A DNA stretch of 9,694 bases from JANMZR01 sp040385875 (GCA_040385875.1 JAZKGO010000033.1:1-9694); one strand, 5' to 3'; shown: positions 1 to 6,262, counted from the stretch's first letter. Notes: generated from the letters alone by a model not told the origin. Numbers and translations: made by a program.

Positions 1-52
1 GATTGTCTAAAAATTGTGCTAAAAATATAGCTGGACCTTTGATTGTTTTCAT
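1..52 (-). CDS. sugar phosphate isomerase/epimerase-like TIM-barrel protein, N-terminal fragment
   Basis: Only the first 17 codons are in the window. The reading frame starts at an ATG (complement of 50-52) and runs off the left edge, giving MKTIKGPAIFLAQFLDN. From memory, this N-terminus resembles xylose-isomerase-like TIM-barrel proteins of Bacteroidota, which often begin MKTIKGPxIFLAQF and lie beside Gfo/Idh/MocA genes. Such proteins act in the cytoplasm on sugars or keto-sugars as isomerases, epimerases or, in some pathways, lyases or hydratases. The two oxidoreductase genes upstream on the same strand support the call. The four-helix bundle gene ends 59 bp upstream. The family call rests on a short stretch plus context; the existence of a coding start here is fairly secure, the exact activity is unknown. 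Confidence 0.65.
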   Translation of the reverse strand, partial: MKTIKGPAIFLAQFLDN

Positions 53-61
53 AGTCAATTG

Positions 62-91
62 TGGGTTTTGAGTGATGAGTTGTGAGTTTTG
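62..91. repeat. left GTTGTGAGT-type repeat block flanking the four-helix bundle gene
   Basis: This stretch contains overlapping TTTTGAGT, GATGAGTT and GTTGTGAGT units. The segment 78-91 (AGTTGTGAGTTTTG) recurs exactly, in the same orientation, at 496-509 on the other side of the four-helix bundle gene. Its first ten bases (78-87) recur inverted at 588-597. It fills most of the space between the four-helix bundle gene and the isomerase start. Seen directly in the sequence; a role as element boundary is inference. Confidence 0.7.
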
Positions 92-111
92 CTCATTCTC
101 TAACATCTCTT

Positions 112-483
112 TTAATTATTTAAAGTTTTTCTTGATTTTGAAAGTATTTTTAATAATTCTTGTGCTTCAATGATTAGATTTCTAACTTGAATTTCTGAAA
201 CATATCCTGCGTCAAGTGAAAATTCTAACCAAAATTCAGTTTCATCCAGTTCTTCAATAACGATACTCAATTTTGAGTAAAATTCGTTTTTACTTCTTGC
301 TCGCCTTGCAGCCCTGTAATTTGCTGCTGATGAGGAAGAAGATTTTGCAAGTTGTCTTGAAATATTTCTTGCAGATGGAGTAAGATTGAATAATTTATCA
401 CAAATTGGAATACATTTCAAGGCTAATTCCTTTAACCTTTTAAATACCATTTCTGCAAATTCATCATTACTTAACCTTTCCAT
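112..483 (-). CDS. four-helix bundle protein, S23 ribosomal protein / bAvd-like family
   Basis: This 123-residue helical protein has the features of the S23/four-helix bundle family (TIGR02436 type). An Arg- and Ser-rich SSSSSAANYRAARRARS segment lies at residues 48-64, followed by EELDETEFWLE at 77-87 and a C-terminal helix rich in Leu and Glu. The length is normal for the family and the protein looks intact. Known relatives are encoded in intervening sequences of 23S rRNA genes or serve as accessory variability proteins (Avd) in diversity-generating retroelements, where they form basic pentameric barrels that bind nucleic acid. Most stand-alone copies have no known function. No reverse transcriptase or template/variable repeat is visible here. 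The gene interrupts a sugar operon and is flanked by GTTGTGAGT-type repeats, which suggests acquisition as a small cassette. No Shine-Dalgarno sequence precedes the ATG. Confidence 0.9.
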   Translation of the reverse strand: MERLSNDEFAEMVFKRLKELALKCIPICDKLFNLTPSARNISRQLAKSSSSSAANYRAARRARSKNEFYSKLSIVIEELDETEFWLEFSLDAGYVSEIQVRNLIIEAQELLKILSKSRKTLNN

Positions 484-494
484 ATTCTAGTTTT

Positions 495-519
495 AAGTTG
501 TGAGTTTTGATTTGTGAGT
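495..519. repeat. right GTTGTGAGT-type repeat block flanking the four-helix bundle gene
   Basis: It contains AAGTTGTGAGTTTTG (495-509) and a second unit, TTTGTGAGT (511-519). Bases 496-509 are a perfect 14-bp direct copy of 78-91. The block lies 11 bp upstream of the four-helix bundle start codon, so it could also hold part of that gene's promoter or leader. Confidence 0.7.
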
Positions 520-550
520 AAAAAATTAATAATTATTTTTTAGACAATTA

Positions 551-581
551 TTGGTGAGTTGGATAACCCACAACTCACTAA
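551..581. repeat. stem-loop built from GTGAGTTG inverted copies, downstream of the 381-aa oxidoreductase
   Basis: GTGAGTTG (554-561) and CAACTCAC (571-578) form a perfect 8-bp stem with a 9-nt loop. Outside it come a G-T pair and two T-A pairs. The stem sequence is the same repeat word found at 78-91 and 496-509. The hairpin lies just after the stop codon of the oxidoreductase on the minus strand, so it may slow or end transcription, but only a mixed A/T stretch follows rather than a clean U-tract. Confidence 0.55.
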
Positions 582-587
582 TTTACC

Positions 588-598
588 ACTCACAACTT
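588..598 (-). repeat. inverted GTTGTGAGT copy at the end of the oxidoreductase gene
   Basis: On the minus strand this reads AAGTTGTGAGT and overlaps the TAA stop codon of the oxidoreductase gene (597-599). It is identical to 495-505 and is the inverted counterpart of 78-87. Repeat material therefore begins at the last codon of the upstream gene, as expected if the segment up to about 62 were an insertion. Confidence 0.6.
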
Positions 599-1742
599 AT
601 ACCTGAACCCACCCTTGTTTTCTATTACTTTCCAAAATTCTCTCACAAATCAAAAGCTCACGATATCCATCAGCAAAAGTTGGAAAGGGTGCTTTTTCTG
701 GCATTTTACCTGCTTCTATAGCTGCATAAACTTCTTTGAAAAGTTGCTTAGAAGTATCTGGAAAGCCTTCGCTATGTCCGCCTGGGAAGGTCATGATCGC
801 ACTTGCTTCAGGATAGGTATTGCTTGGGTCACGTAAAACGGTTTGATTATAGCCATCTCTGTTGCCCACCCACATTTCGTTAGGTGACTCTGAGTTGAAT
901 GCAAAAGTTTTATTTGAACCAGAAATTTCCAATTTCAACTGATTTTTACGGCCTGCTGATACTTGCGAAACGGTGATGGTACCCAAATTGCCATTATCAA
1001 ACTTCAAAAGCACATTGGCATGATCTTCCGTCGTAATGGGTACATCGGCATAATCTTCTGGCTTTAACGTTTGACCCGAATAAGTGGCAATTGGCTTCAA
1101 AGGTTTTTTACGATTTTTATGAATGGTGTTAAAATCGGCCATAACAGCTACCGTTTTTAGGCCTGTGATGTACTCGATTACATCCATCAAATGTGACCCG
1201 ATATCGGCAATAGCACGGCTGTCACCTGATTGAGCGGGTTCCAAACGCCAATTGTAATCAGTGGCGTAAAAAAGCCAATCCTGTAAATAAGAGCCAATAA
1301 TGGAGTAAACATCCCCCAAATCTCCTTTTTCACGCATGGTTTTCATCTGACGAACCAAAGGATAATAGCGAAGGTTGAAATGAACTGCATTGACTAAACC
1401 TGTTTCTTTTGCAATTTGTACCAATTCTTCTGCTTCATGCAAGTCTTTAGCTAATGGTTTTTCACAAACCACATGCTTGCCTGCCAAAAGAGCAGCTTTT
1501 GATTGGGAATAATGCAAGAAATTAGGTGTACAAATATGAACAGAGGTGATATCTTCCATCGCCAGCAATTGCTCAAAAGTACAGGGACGTTCAATACCTA
1601 ATTGGGCTGCTTTGGCGGTTGCCAATTCAATATTTACTTCGCAAAGTGCTGTTACTTCTACATTTGGCAACCTTCTAAGTGCCTCAATATGAGCAGGTCC
1701 GATAAATCCTGTACCTACTACTCCGATTTTAATTTTTTGCAT
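597..1742 (-). CDS. Gfo/Idh/MocA family NAD(P)-dependent oxidoreductase (381 aa)
   Basis: This is a cytoplasmic sugar or polyol dehydrogenase of the Gfo/Idh/MocA family. The N-terminal Rossmann fold shows GTGFIG at residues 10-15, the CTPNFLH segment at 71-77, and the conserved EKP signature at 94-96, whose Lys is normally catalytic. The C-terminal alpha/beta sheet domain carries DIGSH at 180-184, with the Asp and His expected at the active site. A conserved GGHSEGFPDT stretch lies at 321-330. Length is typical. Relatives oxidise or reduce ring hydroxyls of glucosides, inositols or levoglucosan; the substrate cannot be read from the sequence. A related dehydrogenase lies upstream and an isomerase start downstream on the same strand, suggesting a shared pathway. 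The 363-bp gap and terminator upstream imply its own promoter. Confidence 0.93.
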   Translation of the reverse strand: MQKIKIGVVGTGFIGPAHIEALRRLPNVEVTALCEVNIELATAKAAQLGIERPCTFEQLLAMEDITSVHICTPNFLHYSQSKAALLAGKHVVCEKPLAKDLHEAEELVQIAKETGLVNAVHFNLRYYPLVRQMKTMREKGDLGDVYSIIGSYLQDWLFYATDYNWRLEPAQSGDSRAIADIGSHLMDVIEYITGLKTVAVMADFNTIHKNRKKPLKPIATYSGQTLKPEDYADVPITTEDHANVLLKFDNGNLGTITVSQVSAGRKNQLKLEISGSNKTFAFNSESPNEMWVGNRDGYNQTVLRDPSNTYPEASAIMTFPGGHSEGFPDTSKQLFKEVYAAIEAGKMPEKAPFPTFADGYRELLICERILESNRKQGWVQV

Positions 1743-2066
1743 GATTTTGGGCTATTGGCTTTCGGCATTAAACTTTTGGCCATTTTTTGAGATTTGATAT
1801 TTAAACGAATTCCAAAAATAGTGAAAAATAGAATTAATATTATCCTAAAGTAAGAGAATGTTTTGTTTATTAATAAAAAAGAAGGGTTGACAAACTTTAA
1901 GGATTTGTTTTCTATTTCAAATAAAATTAATACTGATTATTGGTTCATTGGGTTTTGAAATACAAAACCATTTTTTTTATTGAAAAAGACTCAATTCAAT
2001 TTATTTCATTAAATCATGTAACTTGACTTATAAAAACTACTGAACGATAATTCGAGATTAAAAATC
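1743..2066. other. intergenic region between the two oxidoreductase genes, no gene seen
   Basis: About 320 bp of AT-rich DNA with no convincing coding frame on either strand. It holds a candidate promoter for the 381-aa oxidoreductase (1813-1820) and is bounded on the right by the terminator of the 405-aa oxidoreductase. Nothing else was recognised. Confidence 0.6.
1813..1820 (-). promoter_or_regulatory. candidate Bacteroidota -7 box for the 381-aa oxidoreductase gene
   Basis: The minus strand reads TATTTTTG, an exact match to the TAnnTTTG consensus used by the Bacteroidota primary sigma factor, about 70 bp upstream of the ATG. No good TTTG -33 element was seen at the usual distance, so this is a weak call. 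Confidence 0.3.
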
Positions 2067-2104
2067 AATTTTGTTGGCTTCGACTTCTCTTAGCCAACAA
2101 AATT
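2067..2104 (-). terminator. rho-independent-type terminator after the 405-aa oxidoreductase gene
   Basis: A perfect 13-bp stem (AATTTTGTTGGCT at 2067-2079 and AGCCAACAAAATT at 2092-2104) encloses a 12-nt loop. On the minus strand it begins one base after the TGA stop codon and is followed within two bases by a short T-run (GATTTTTAAT). It probably separates transcription of the two oxidoreductase genes at least partly. Confidence 0.8.
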
Positions 2105-2105
2105 C

Positions 2106-3323
2106 TCAATACTCGACAAATTTAGTCCATTTCAAATCTGAAGCATTTGACTTCACCACTGTGTCAATAAATGCCATACCACGGACACCTTCCTCAATAC
2201 CTGGGAAATCGTACAGTTCAGCATCATAGCCTGAGATGGAATCGTAAACTCCCTCCTGCCCTAAGCCGCCTTTGGCTCGATGGTCATCGGCTTGCCCCCA
2301 GCGTGCTTTTACAGCCATGGCAAAATTGCGATAAATATTAGCAAAGGTCTCAATATAGCCTTCAGGATGCCCAGCTGGCTGTCGGGTATGTGCGGCTGCA
2401 GCTGCAGAAAGATTGCCAACACCAGTCCGGAAAATACTCGCTCCTTTGTCTTGATCGGTGAGTATGAGCGTATTAGGTTCCATTTGTTTCCATTTTAGAC
2501 CACCTTTTGAGCCATACACTCGGATATTCAAATCGTTTTCTTCGCCATGACAAATTTGACTATTATGAAGCACACCTTTGGCTCCATTGTTGAATCGAAG
2601 TAAAATATTGGCATCATCATCCAATTTTCTGCCTTCCACAAAAATCGTCAAATCTGCAGAGAGTTCAGTAATATGCAAGCCTGTAATGTATTCAGCCAAG
2701 TTTTCGGCATGAGTACCTATATCCCCAATACCGCCTGCTGCTCCACATCTGGCTGGGTCTGTGCGCCAATCAGCCTGTTTTTGGCCAGTAGCTTCCAAAA
2801 GAGCATACAACCACCCTTGAGGATACTCCACAATCACTTTTCTGATTTCGCCAATCACACCGTCCTTAATCATTTGACGGGCTTGCTTTACCATTGGATA
2901 CCCGCAATAGTTATGAGTGAGGCAATAAATTAAACCTGATTGATCTACTATTTTTTTCAATGCAATGGCTTCTTCCAAATTCAAAGTGGCAGGCTTGTCA
3001 CTTACCACATGAAAGCCGTTTTCCAAAGCCATTTTGGCGGGTGCAAAATGCATATGATTGGGCGTAACAATGGTCACAAAATCCATTCTTTCTCCCTCTG
3101 GTAATGTTTTTTCGGTTAAAATCATTTCCTCAAATGAGCCATAGACCCTATTAGCAGGTAAATAAAGTGCTTCGCCAGCAGCTTTAGACTTCTCTGGATT
3201 CGAGCTAAATGCACCACAAACTAGCTCAATTTCTCCATCTAAATTTGCACCACGTCGATGTACTGCTCCAATAAAAGCATCGAGGCCACCGCCTACCATT
3301 CCCATTCTTATTTTTCTTGACAT
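2106..3323 (-). CDS. Gfo/Idh/MocA family oxidoreductase (405 aa)
   Basis: This second cytoplasmic Gfo/Idh/MocA dehydrogenase belongs to a different subgroup from its neighbour. Its nucleotide-binding loop is GGGLDAFIG at residues 11-19, followed by VHRRGANLDG, and the usual EKP signature reads DKP (109-111), keeping the Lys. DIGTH at 201-205 supplies the expected Asp/His pair, and GHPEGY at 318-323 parallels the GHSEGF of the neighbour. The length of 405 residues is normal for this subgroup, which commonly lies with sugar isomerase/epimerase genes. Its likely role is oxidation or reduction of a sugar or keto-sugar in the same pathway as the 381-aa enzyme; the direction and substrate are unknown. 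A strong hairpin follows the stop codon. The divergent permease gene starts 517 bp away. Confidence 0.92.
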   Translation of the reverse strand: MSRKIRMGMVGGGLDAFIGAVHRRGANLDGEIELVCGAFSSNPEKSKAAGEALYLPANRVYGSFEEMILTEKTLPEGERMDFVTIVTPNHMHFAPAKMALENGFHVVSDKPATLNLEEAIALKKIVDQSGLIYCLTHNYCGYPMVKQARQMIKDGVIGEIRKVIVEYPQGWLYALLEATGQKQADWRTDPARCGAAGGIGDIGTHAENLAEYITGLHITELSADLTIFVEGRKLDDDANILLRFNNGAKGVLHNSQICHGEENDLNIRVYGSKGGLKWKQMEPNTLILTDQDKGASIFRTGVGNLSAAAAAHTRQPAGHPEGYIETFANIYRNFAMAVKARWGQADDHRAKGGLGQEGVYDSISGYDAELYDFPGIEEGVRGMAFIDTVVKSNASDLKWTKFVEY

Positions 3324-3461
3324 TTTATATTTCAGTTTTGGAGCAACTAAGCCCGATTTATTATAGATGTTAATTTTTAAAACTTATCACAGATTCTGCG
3401 AAAATATAAATAAAAAGCCAACCAAGCTCATTAATTATTTTTGGAAATTTGATGTTATCCG

Positions 3462-3482
3462 TCCCCAATCCTCGATGGGGGA
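3462..3482. repeat. short GC-rich inverted repeat
   Basis: TCCCC (3462-3466) pairs with GGGGA (3478-3482). Inside, ATC pairs with GAT across one A-G mismatch, leaving a 3-nt CTC loop. It stands out as a GC-rich island in very AT-rich intergenic DNA. The role is unknown; there is no T-run to make it a terminator. Confidence 0.45.
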
Positions 3483-3588
3483 GTTTGTTTAGAGGTTGTA
3501 TTTTCTAAATTGCTCAAATCGAGGTTTTGCACAATATTTTTTTTAATATTTAATGATAGTAAAGAACAGTTTTAATTCTCAATCGCTC

Positions 3589-3630
3589 TATTTTCGTTGA
3601 AATTTTCTTAAAATTAAGAAATCGAAAATA
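3589..3630. repeat. nested palindrome, candidate operator
   Basis: The inner arms TTTCTTAA (3604-3611) and TTAAGAAA (3614-3621) form an 18-bp perfect palindrome with a 2-bp centre. The outer arms TATTTTCG (3589-3596) and CGAAAATA (3623-3630) are also perfect. The half-site TTAAGAAAT occurs at 3614-3622 and again at 3659-3667. Position between divergent sugar genes suggests regulator binding, but AT-richness raises the chance of coincidence. Confidence 0.4.
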
Positions 3631-3840
3631 AAAGCCCATTCAATTAGCATAAAAAATTTTAAGAAATGATTTTTTGAAAATTACCCAATTTAAAATTTGC
3701 CGAAATAGAAAAAATTTAAGACTTTTATGGATAATTTTAATTTTTTGTAAAAACAATTCTAACAGTTTAACCAGTAAACAATCTAATAATCTTATTTTTA
3801 ACCATTTATAATTAATCCTTTAACCTTAAAAAAAACTCTT

Positions 3841-5061
3841 ATGGAGCAACCAATTAACAACAACAGATTATTCTTAGGCAGTTGTTTGGCTTTAATCACC
3901 ACTGCTTTTTCATTCAGTATTCGTGCAGGTATTTTACCTCAATTGGCAACAGCTTTTAATCTTACAGCCGAGCAATTGGGCTTTATCAATTCAATGTGGT
4001 TTTTGGGCTTCCCAATAGCGATGATAGTTGGAGGCTTAGTTTACCATACTTTTGGACCAAAAAACATCATGATGATTGCATTCCTTTGCCATGCATTGGG
4101 TATCATTCTAACTTTATATCCACAAATATTAGGAGGCTATACCGGCCTTTTGGTTTCGACTTTTTTAATTGGTATTGGTAACGGCTGTACTGAAGCGGCA
4201 TGTAATCCAATGATTGCAGATACCTATCAAGGTAGTGAAATGAGTAAAATGTTGAATCGATTCCACATGTGGTTTCCAGGTGGTATTGTATTAGGTAGCT
4301 TACTTTCTAAATTTATGACAGATGCTGATTTGGGCTGGCAAGCACAAATCTGGTTGATATTAATCCCTACTATTGCTTACGCTTATTTGTTTTGGGGTCA
4401 AACATTCCCGAAACCTAAAACTGAAGGTGTAACTTCCATCAGCGAAAATTTGAAAGCCATGATTACTCCATTATACTTATTTATGTTCTGCTGCATGGCT
4501 TTGACTGCCATCACAGAGTTTGGTCCACAACAATGGACTGGTTTGATTATGAGTAAATCTGGCGCAAGCCCAATGTTGATATTGGCATTAGTAACAGGAT
4601 TAATGGCTGTAATCAGATGGTTTGCTGGGCCAATTGTGGCTAAATTTGATCAAACTGGAGTGCTACTAGGCTCAGCTGTTTTAGCTGCAATTGGTATTTA
4701 TCTATTTAGTACTCAAACTGGTTCAATGGCTTATGTAGCGGCCATTTTCTTTGCTGGCGGAGTAGCGTTATTCTGGCCAAACATGATTGGTTTTATTGCA
4801 GAAAAAGTACCGCTTTCGGGTGCACTCGGCATGTCGATATTGGGCGGTGTAGGGATGTTTTCAACTTCTATTTTTCAACCAATTATTGGTCGCTGGATCG
4901 ATACCGCCAAAGTGGAGCAAACTGCCGCTGGGCTTACTGGTGATGCCATGGAATTGGCAGCAGGTCAAGCCACCTTATCCACAATGGTGATATTTCCTGC
5001 TATTTTAGTGGTTGCCTTTTTAGTGCTTTTCTTCTGGCAGAAAAAAAGTACTGCTGCCTAA
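3841..5061 (+). CDS. MFS sugar permease, FHS/FucP-like
   Basis: This 406-residue integral inner-membrane protein has about twelve hydrophobic segments and a hydrophilic central loop around residues 190-205 (PKPKTEGVTS). The stretch at about 110-150, containing GIGNGC, EAACNP and LNRFHMWFPGG, resembles the conserved Asn-Pro and Asn-x-x-His signature of the fucose:H+ symporter (FHS) family. Such proteins import monosaccharides or related small sugars by proton symport. It is transcribed away from the oxidoreductase cluster and has its own terminator, so it probably supplies the substrate for those enzymes. The exact sugar cannot be told; an assignment as fucose permease would be unjustified. 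The start is an ATG preceded by an A-rich leader without Shine-Dalgarno. The C-terminus ends in a short basic tail. Confidence 0.88.
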   Translation: MEQPINNNRLFLGSCLALITTAFSFSIRAGILPQLATAFNLTAEQLGFINSMWFLGFPIAMIVGGLVYHTFGPKNIMMIAFLCHALGIILTLYPQILGGYTGLLVSTFLIGIGNGCTEAACNPMIADTYQGSEMSKMLNRFHMWFPGGIVLGSLLSKFMTDADLGWQAQIWLILIPTIAYAYLFWGQTFPKPKTEGVTSISENLKAMITPLYLFMFCCMALTAITEFGPQQWTGLIMSKSGASPMLILALVTGLMAVIRWFAGPIVAKFDQTGVLLGSAVLAAIGIYLFSTQTGSMAYVAAIFFAGGVALFWPNMIGFIAEKVPLSGALGMSILGGVGMFSTSIFQPIIGRWIDTAKVEQTAAGLTGDAMELAAGQATLSTMVIFPAILVVAFLVLFFWQKKSTAA

Positions 5062-5086
5062 TAATTAATAAAATTTCATAAAACTG

Positions 5087-5123
5087 AAAGCCCCACGACA
5101 TAGTTGATGGGGCTTTTGTTTTT
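5087..5123 (+). terminator. rho-independent terminator of the permease gene
   Basis: AAAGCCCCA (5087-5095) and TGGGGCTTT (5108-5116) form a perfect 9-bp stem with a GC-rich core and 12-nt loop, followed by TTGTTTTT. It lies 25 bp after the permease stop codon, so the permease is probably a single-gene transcript and the hydrolase downstream has its own promoter. Confidence 0.9.
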
Positions 5124-5170
5124 ATATTGGGTTTCATTTCGTAGGTTAAGTAGAAAAATTAAGTGTATAT

Positions 5171-6109
5171 ATGAAAAAAATCTCAATTGGCGTATTAATT
5201 CTCTATTTTGGAATTATTCTTTTCTTTCAAATATTTTCAGGCTGCATGAGTTTTAGGTTGAGTCAAATGGAAATTGATGAGCATTTTGCAAACCAAAAAT
5301 ACAAGCCAACTCAACACCAAATTGTTGTAAACGGCAGAACGATAAATTATGCAGAAATAGGTAGCGATAGCCTGCCTGTTGCTTTTTTTGTTCATGGATC
5401 ACCGGGTTCGTGGAGTGCTTGGGAGGATTTTTTCAAAGATTCGCTTTTACTCACAAAAGTAAAAATGGTAGCGGTCGATCGACCAGGTTTTGGCTATTCA
5501 GGTTTGGGAAATGGAGAAAAAAAGTTGACTGAGCAATCGAAATATTTGCGACCAATACTGGAGAAGTATAAACACGATTTAGTGGATTTTCAGGAAAACA
5601 GGACTATTGTAAATGATAGTTTAGGGAAAATAAAAGAGGACACAAGCTTAGTAAAAAAACATCGTAAAATAATTTTGATTGGTCATTCTTTAGGAGGGCC
5701 CATTATTGCTAGAATGGCCATAGATTATTCAGAATTGGTTGATAATCTGATATTTGTTGCAGCCTCAAATGACCCAGAGTTGGAACCAGCTAATTGGTAC
5801 CGCCATATTGGTGATTTTATTTTATTTAGATATCTCATTCCTAAATCGTTCAGGGCCTCCAATCGGGAGATATTATATATAAAACCTGAATTAGAGAAAA
5901 TGATTCCGTTATGGAAAAACATACGCCAAAAATCGATAATCATCCAAGGTGAAAAAGATGTTTTGGTGCCCTTTCAAAATGCCTATTTTACTAAGAATGT
6001 TTTAGTAAATGCTGAGGTTGAAATGGTTATTAAAAAAGATATGAACCATTTTGTGCCCTGGAGCAATCCTGAATTGATAAAAGAGGCGATTTTGAGGCTT
6101 GTGGAATAA
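5171..6109 (+). CDS. exported alpha/beta hydrolase, probable lipoprotein
   Basis: This 312-residue alpha/beta-hydrolase-fold protein has a lysine start and a hydrophobic segment ending in IFSGC, so Cys25 could be the lipidated residue of a lipobox (Phe at -3 is slightly unusual). The fold shows the oxyanion-hole loop HGSPGS at 75-80, DRPGFGYS at 103-110, the nucleophile elbow GHSLGG at 171-176 (Ser173), the acid Asp263 in GEKDVLVP, and the catalytic His293 in MNHFVPW. All three triad residues are present, so it should be active as an esterase, lipase or related hydrolase in the envelope. A charged insertion of about 35 residues (131-165) precedes the nucleophile strand. The substrate is unknown. 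It stands alone between the permease terminator and the ATPase promoter region, and no link to the sugar genes is evident. Confidence 0.88.
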   Translation: MKKISIGVLILYFGIILFFQIFSGCMSFRLSQMEIDEHFANQKYKPTQHQIVVNGRTINYAEIGSDSLPVAFFVHGSPGSWSAWEDFFKDSLLLTKVKMVAVDRPGFGYSGLGNGEKKLTEQSKYLRPILEKYKHDLVDFQENRTIVNDSLGKIKEDTSLVKKHRKIILIGHSLGGPIIARMAIDYSELVDNLIFVAASNDPELEPANWYRHIGDFILFRYLIPKSFRASNREILYIKPELEKMIPLWKNIRQKSIIIQGEKDVLVPFQNAYFTKNVLVNAEVEMVIKKDMNHFVPWSNPELIKEAILRLVE

Positions 6110-6116
6110 TATAACT

Positions 6117-6212
6117 TCTTTATGCACAAAGCAATTTATGGCTTTTTAGATTAAGCTATATTATTTAATACCTTATGAAAATATTTTTTTCATTTTGCTC
6201 TTTGTATTAAGC
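6117..6212. repeat. three degenerate copies of the GCTTTTTGAATAAAGC palindrome
   Basis: Sixteen-base units at 6117-6132 (TCTTTATGCACAAAGC), 6141-6156 (GCTTTTTAGATTAAGC) and 6197-6212 (GCTCTTTGTATTAAGC) align without gaps to the two strong copies nearer the ATPase gene. The first matches the 6262-6277 copy at 12 of 16 positions. They keep the GCTT and AAGC half-sites at the same spacing, with losses in one arm. They extend the array back to just after the hydrolase stop codon. Confidence 0.6.
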
Positions 6213-6227
6213 ATAATAAATATTAAA

Positions 6228-6247
6228 TTGCTTTTTATATAAAGCAA
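6228..6247. repeat. palindromic site upstream of the ATPase gene, distal strong copy
   Basis: TTGCTTT (6228-6234) and AAAGCAA (6241-6247) are perfect inverted 7-bp arms around a 6-bp AT spacer. The centre lies 32 bp upstream of the centre of the proximal copy and 33 bp downstream of the centre of the degenerate copy at 6197. That is about three helical turns each, so bound proteins would sit on the same DNA face. The site overlaps the possible -33 element. Confidence 0.8.
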
Positions 6248-6254
6248 ATATTTG

Positions 6255-6262
6255 TATATTTG
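6255..6262 (+). promoter_or_regulatory. Bacteroidota -7 promoter box for the ATPase gene
   Basis: TATATTTG is an exact match to the TAnnTTTG consensus. A TTG at 6228-6230 lies 24 bp upstream, slightly longer than the usual -33 spacing. The start site would fall within the proximal palindrome, giving a leader of roughly 20 nt or less. Palindromes overlap both promoter elements, which suggests repression. Confidence 0.5.

Larger units (their letters stand above)
3324..3840. other. divergent intergenic region between oxidoreductase and permease genes
   Basis: This 517-bp AT-rich region contains no plausible gene. It must hold the promoters of both divergent genes, but no exact TAnnTTTG box with a good partner was found for either. 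Two inverted-repeat structures lie in it (3462-3482 and 3589-3630), plus a second copy of the half-site TTAAGAAAT at 3659-3667. A shared operator controlling import and catabolism is plausible. Confidence 0.5.

Noticed and set aside
112..600. Diversity-generating retroelement built around the Avd-like four-helix bundle gene
   Set aside because: No reverse transcriptase frame, no template/variable repeat pair and no lectin-fold target gene are visible; S23-family genes alone are common.
615..836. Plus-strand frame of 73 codons opposite the 381-aa oxidoreductase
   Set aside because: Antisense to a well-conserved enzyme, with no recognisable domain; a shadow frame.
2673..2933. Plus-strand frame of 86 codons opposite the 405-aa oxidoreductase
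   Set aside because: Antisense to a conserved Gfo/Idh/MocA gene and of low-complexity composition without family features.
6110..6160. Rho-independent terminator after the alpha/beta hydrolase
   Set aside because: The AAAGC and GCTTT words here are parts of the degenerate palindrome array; no stable GC-rich stem followed by a T-run was found.
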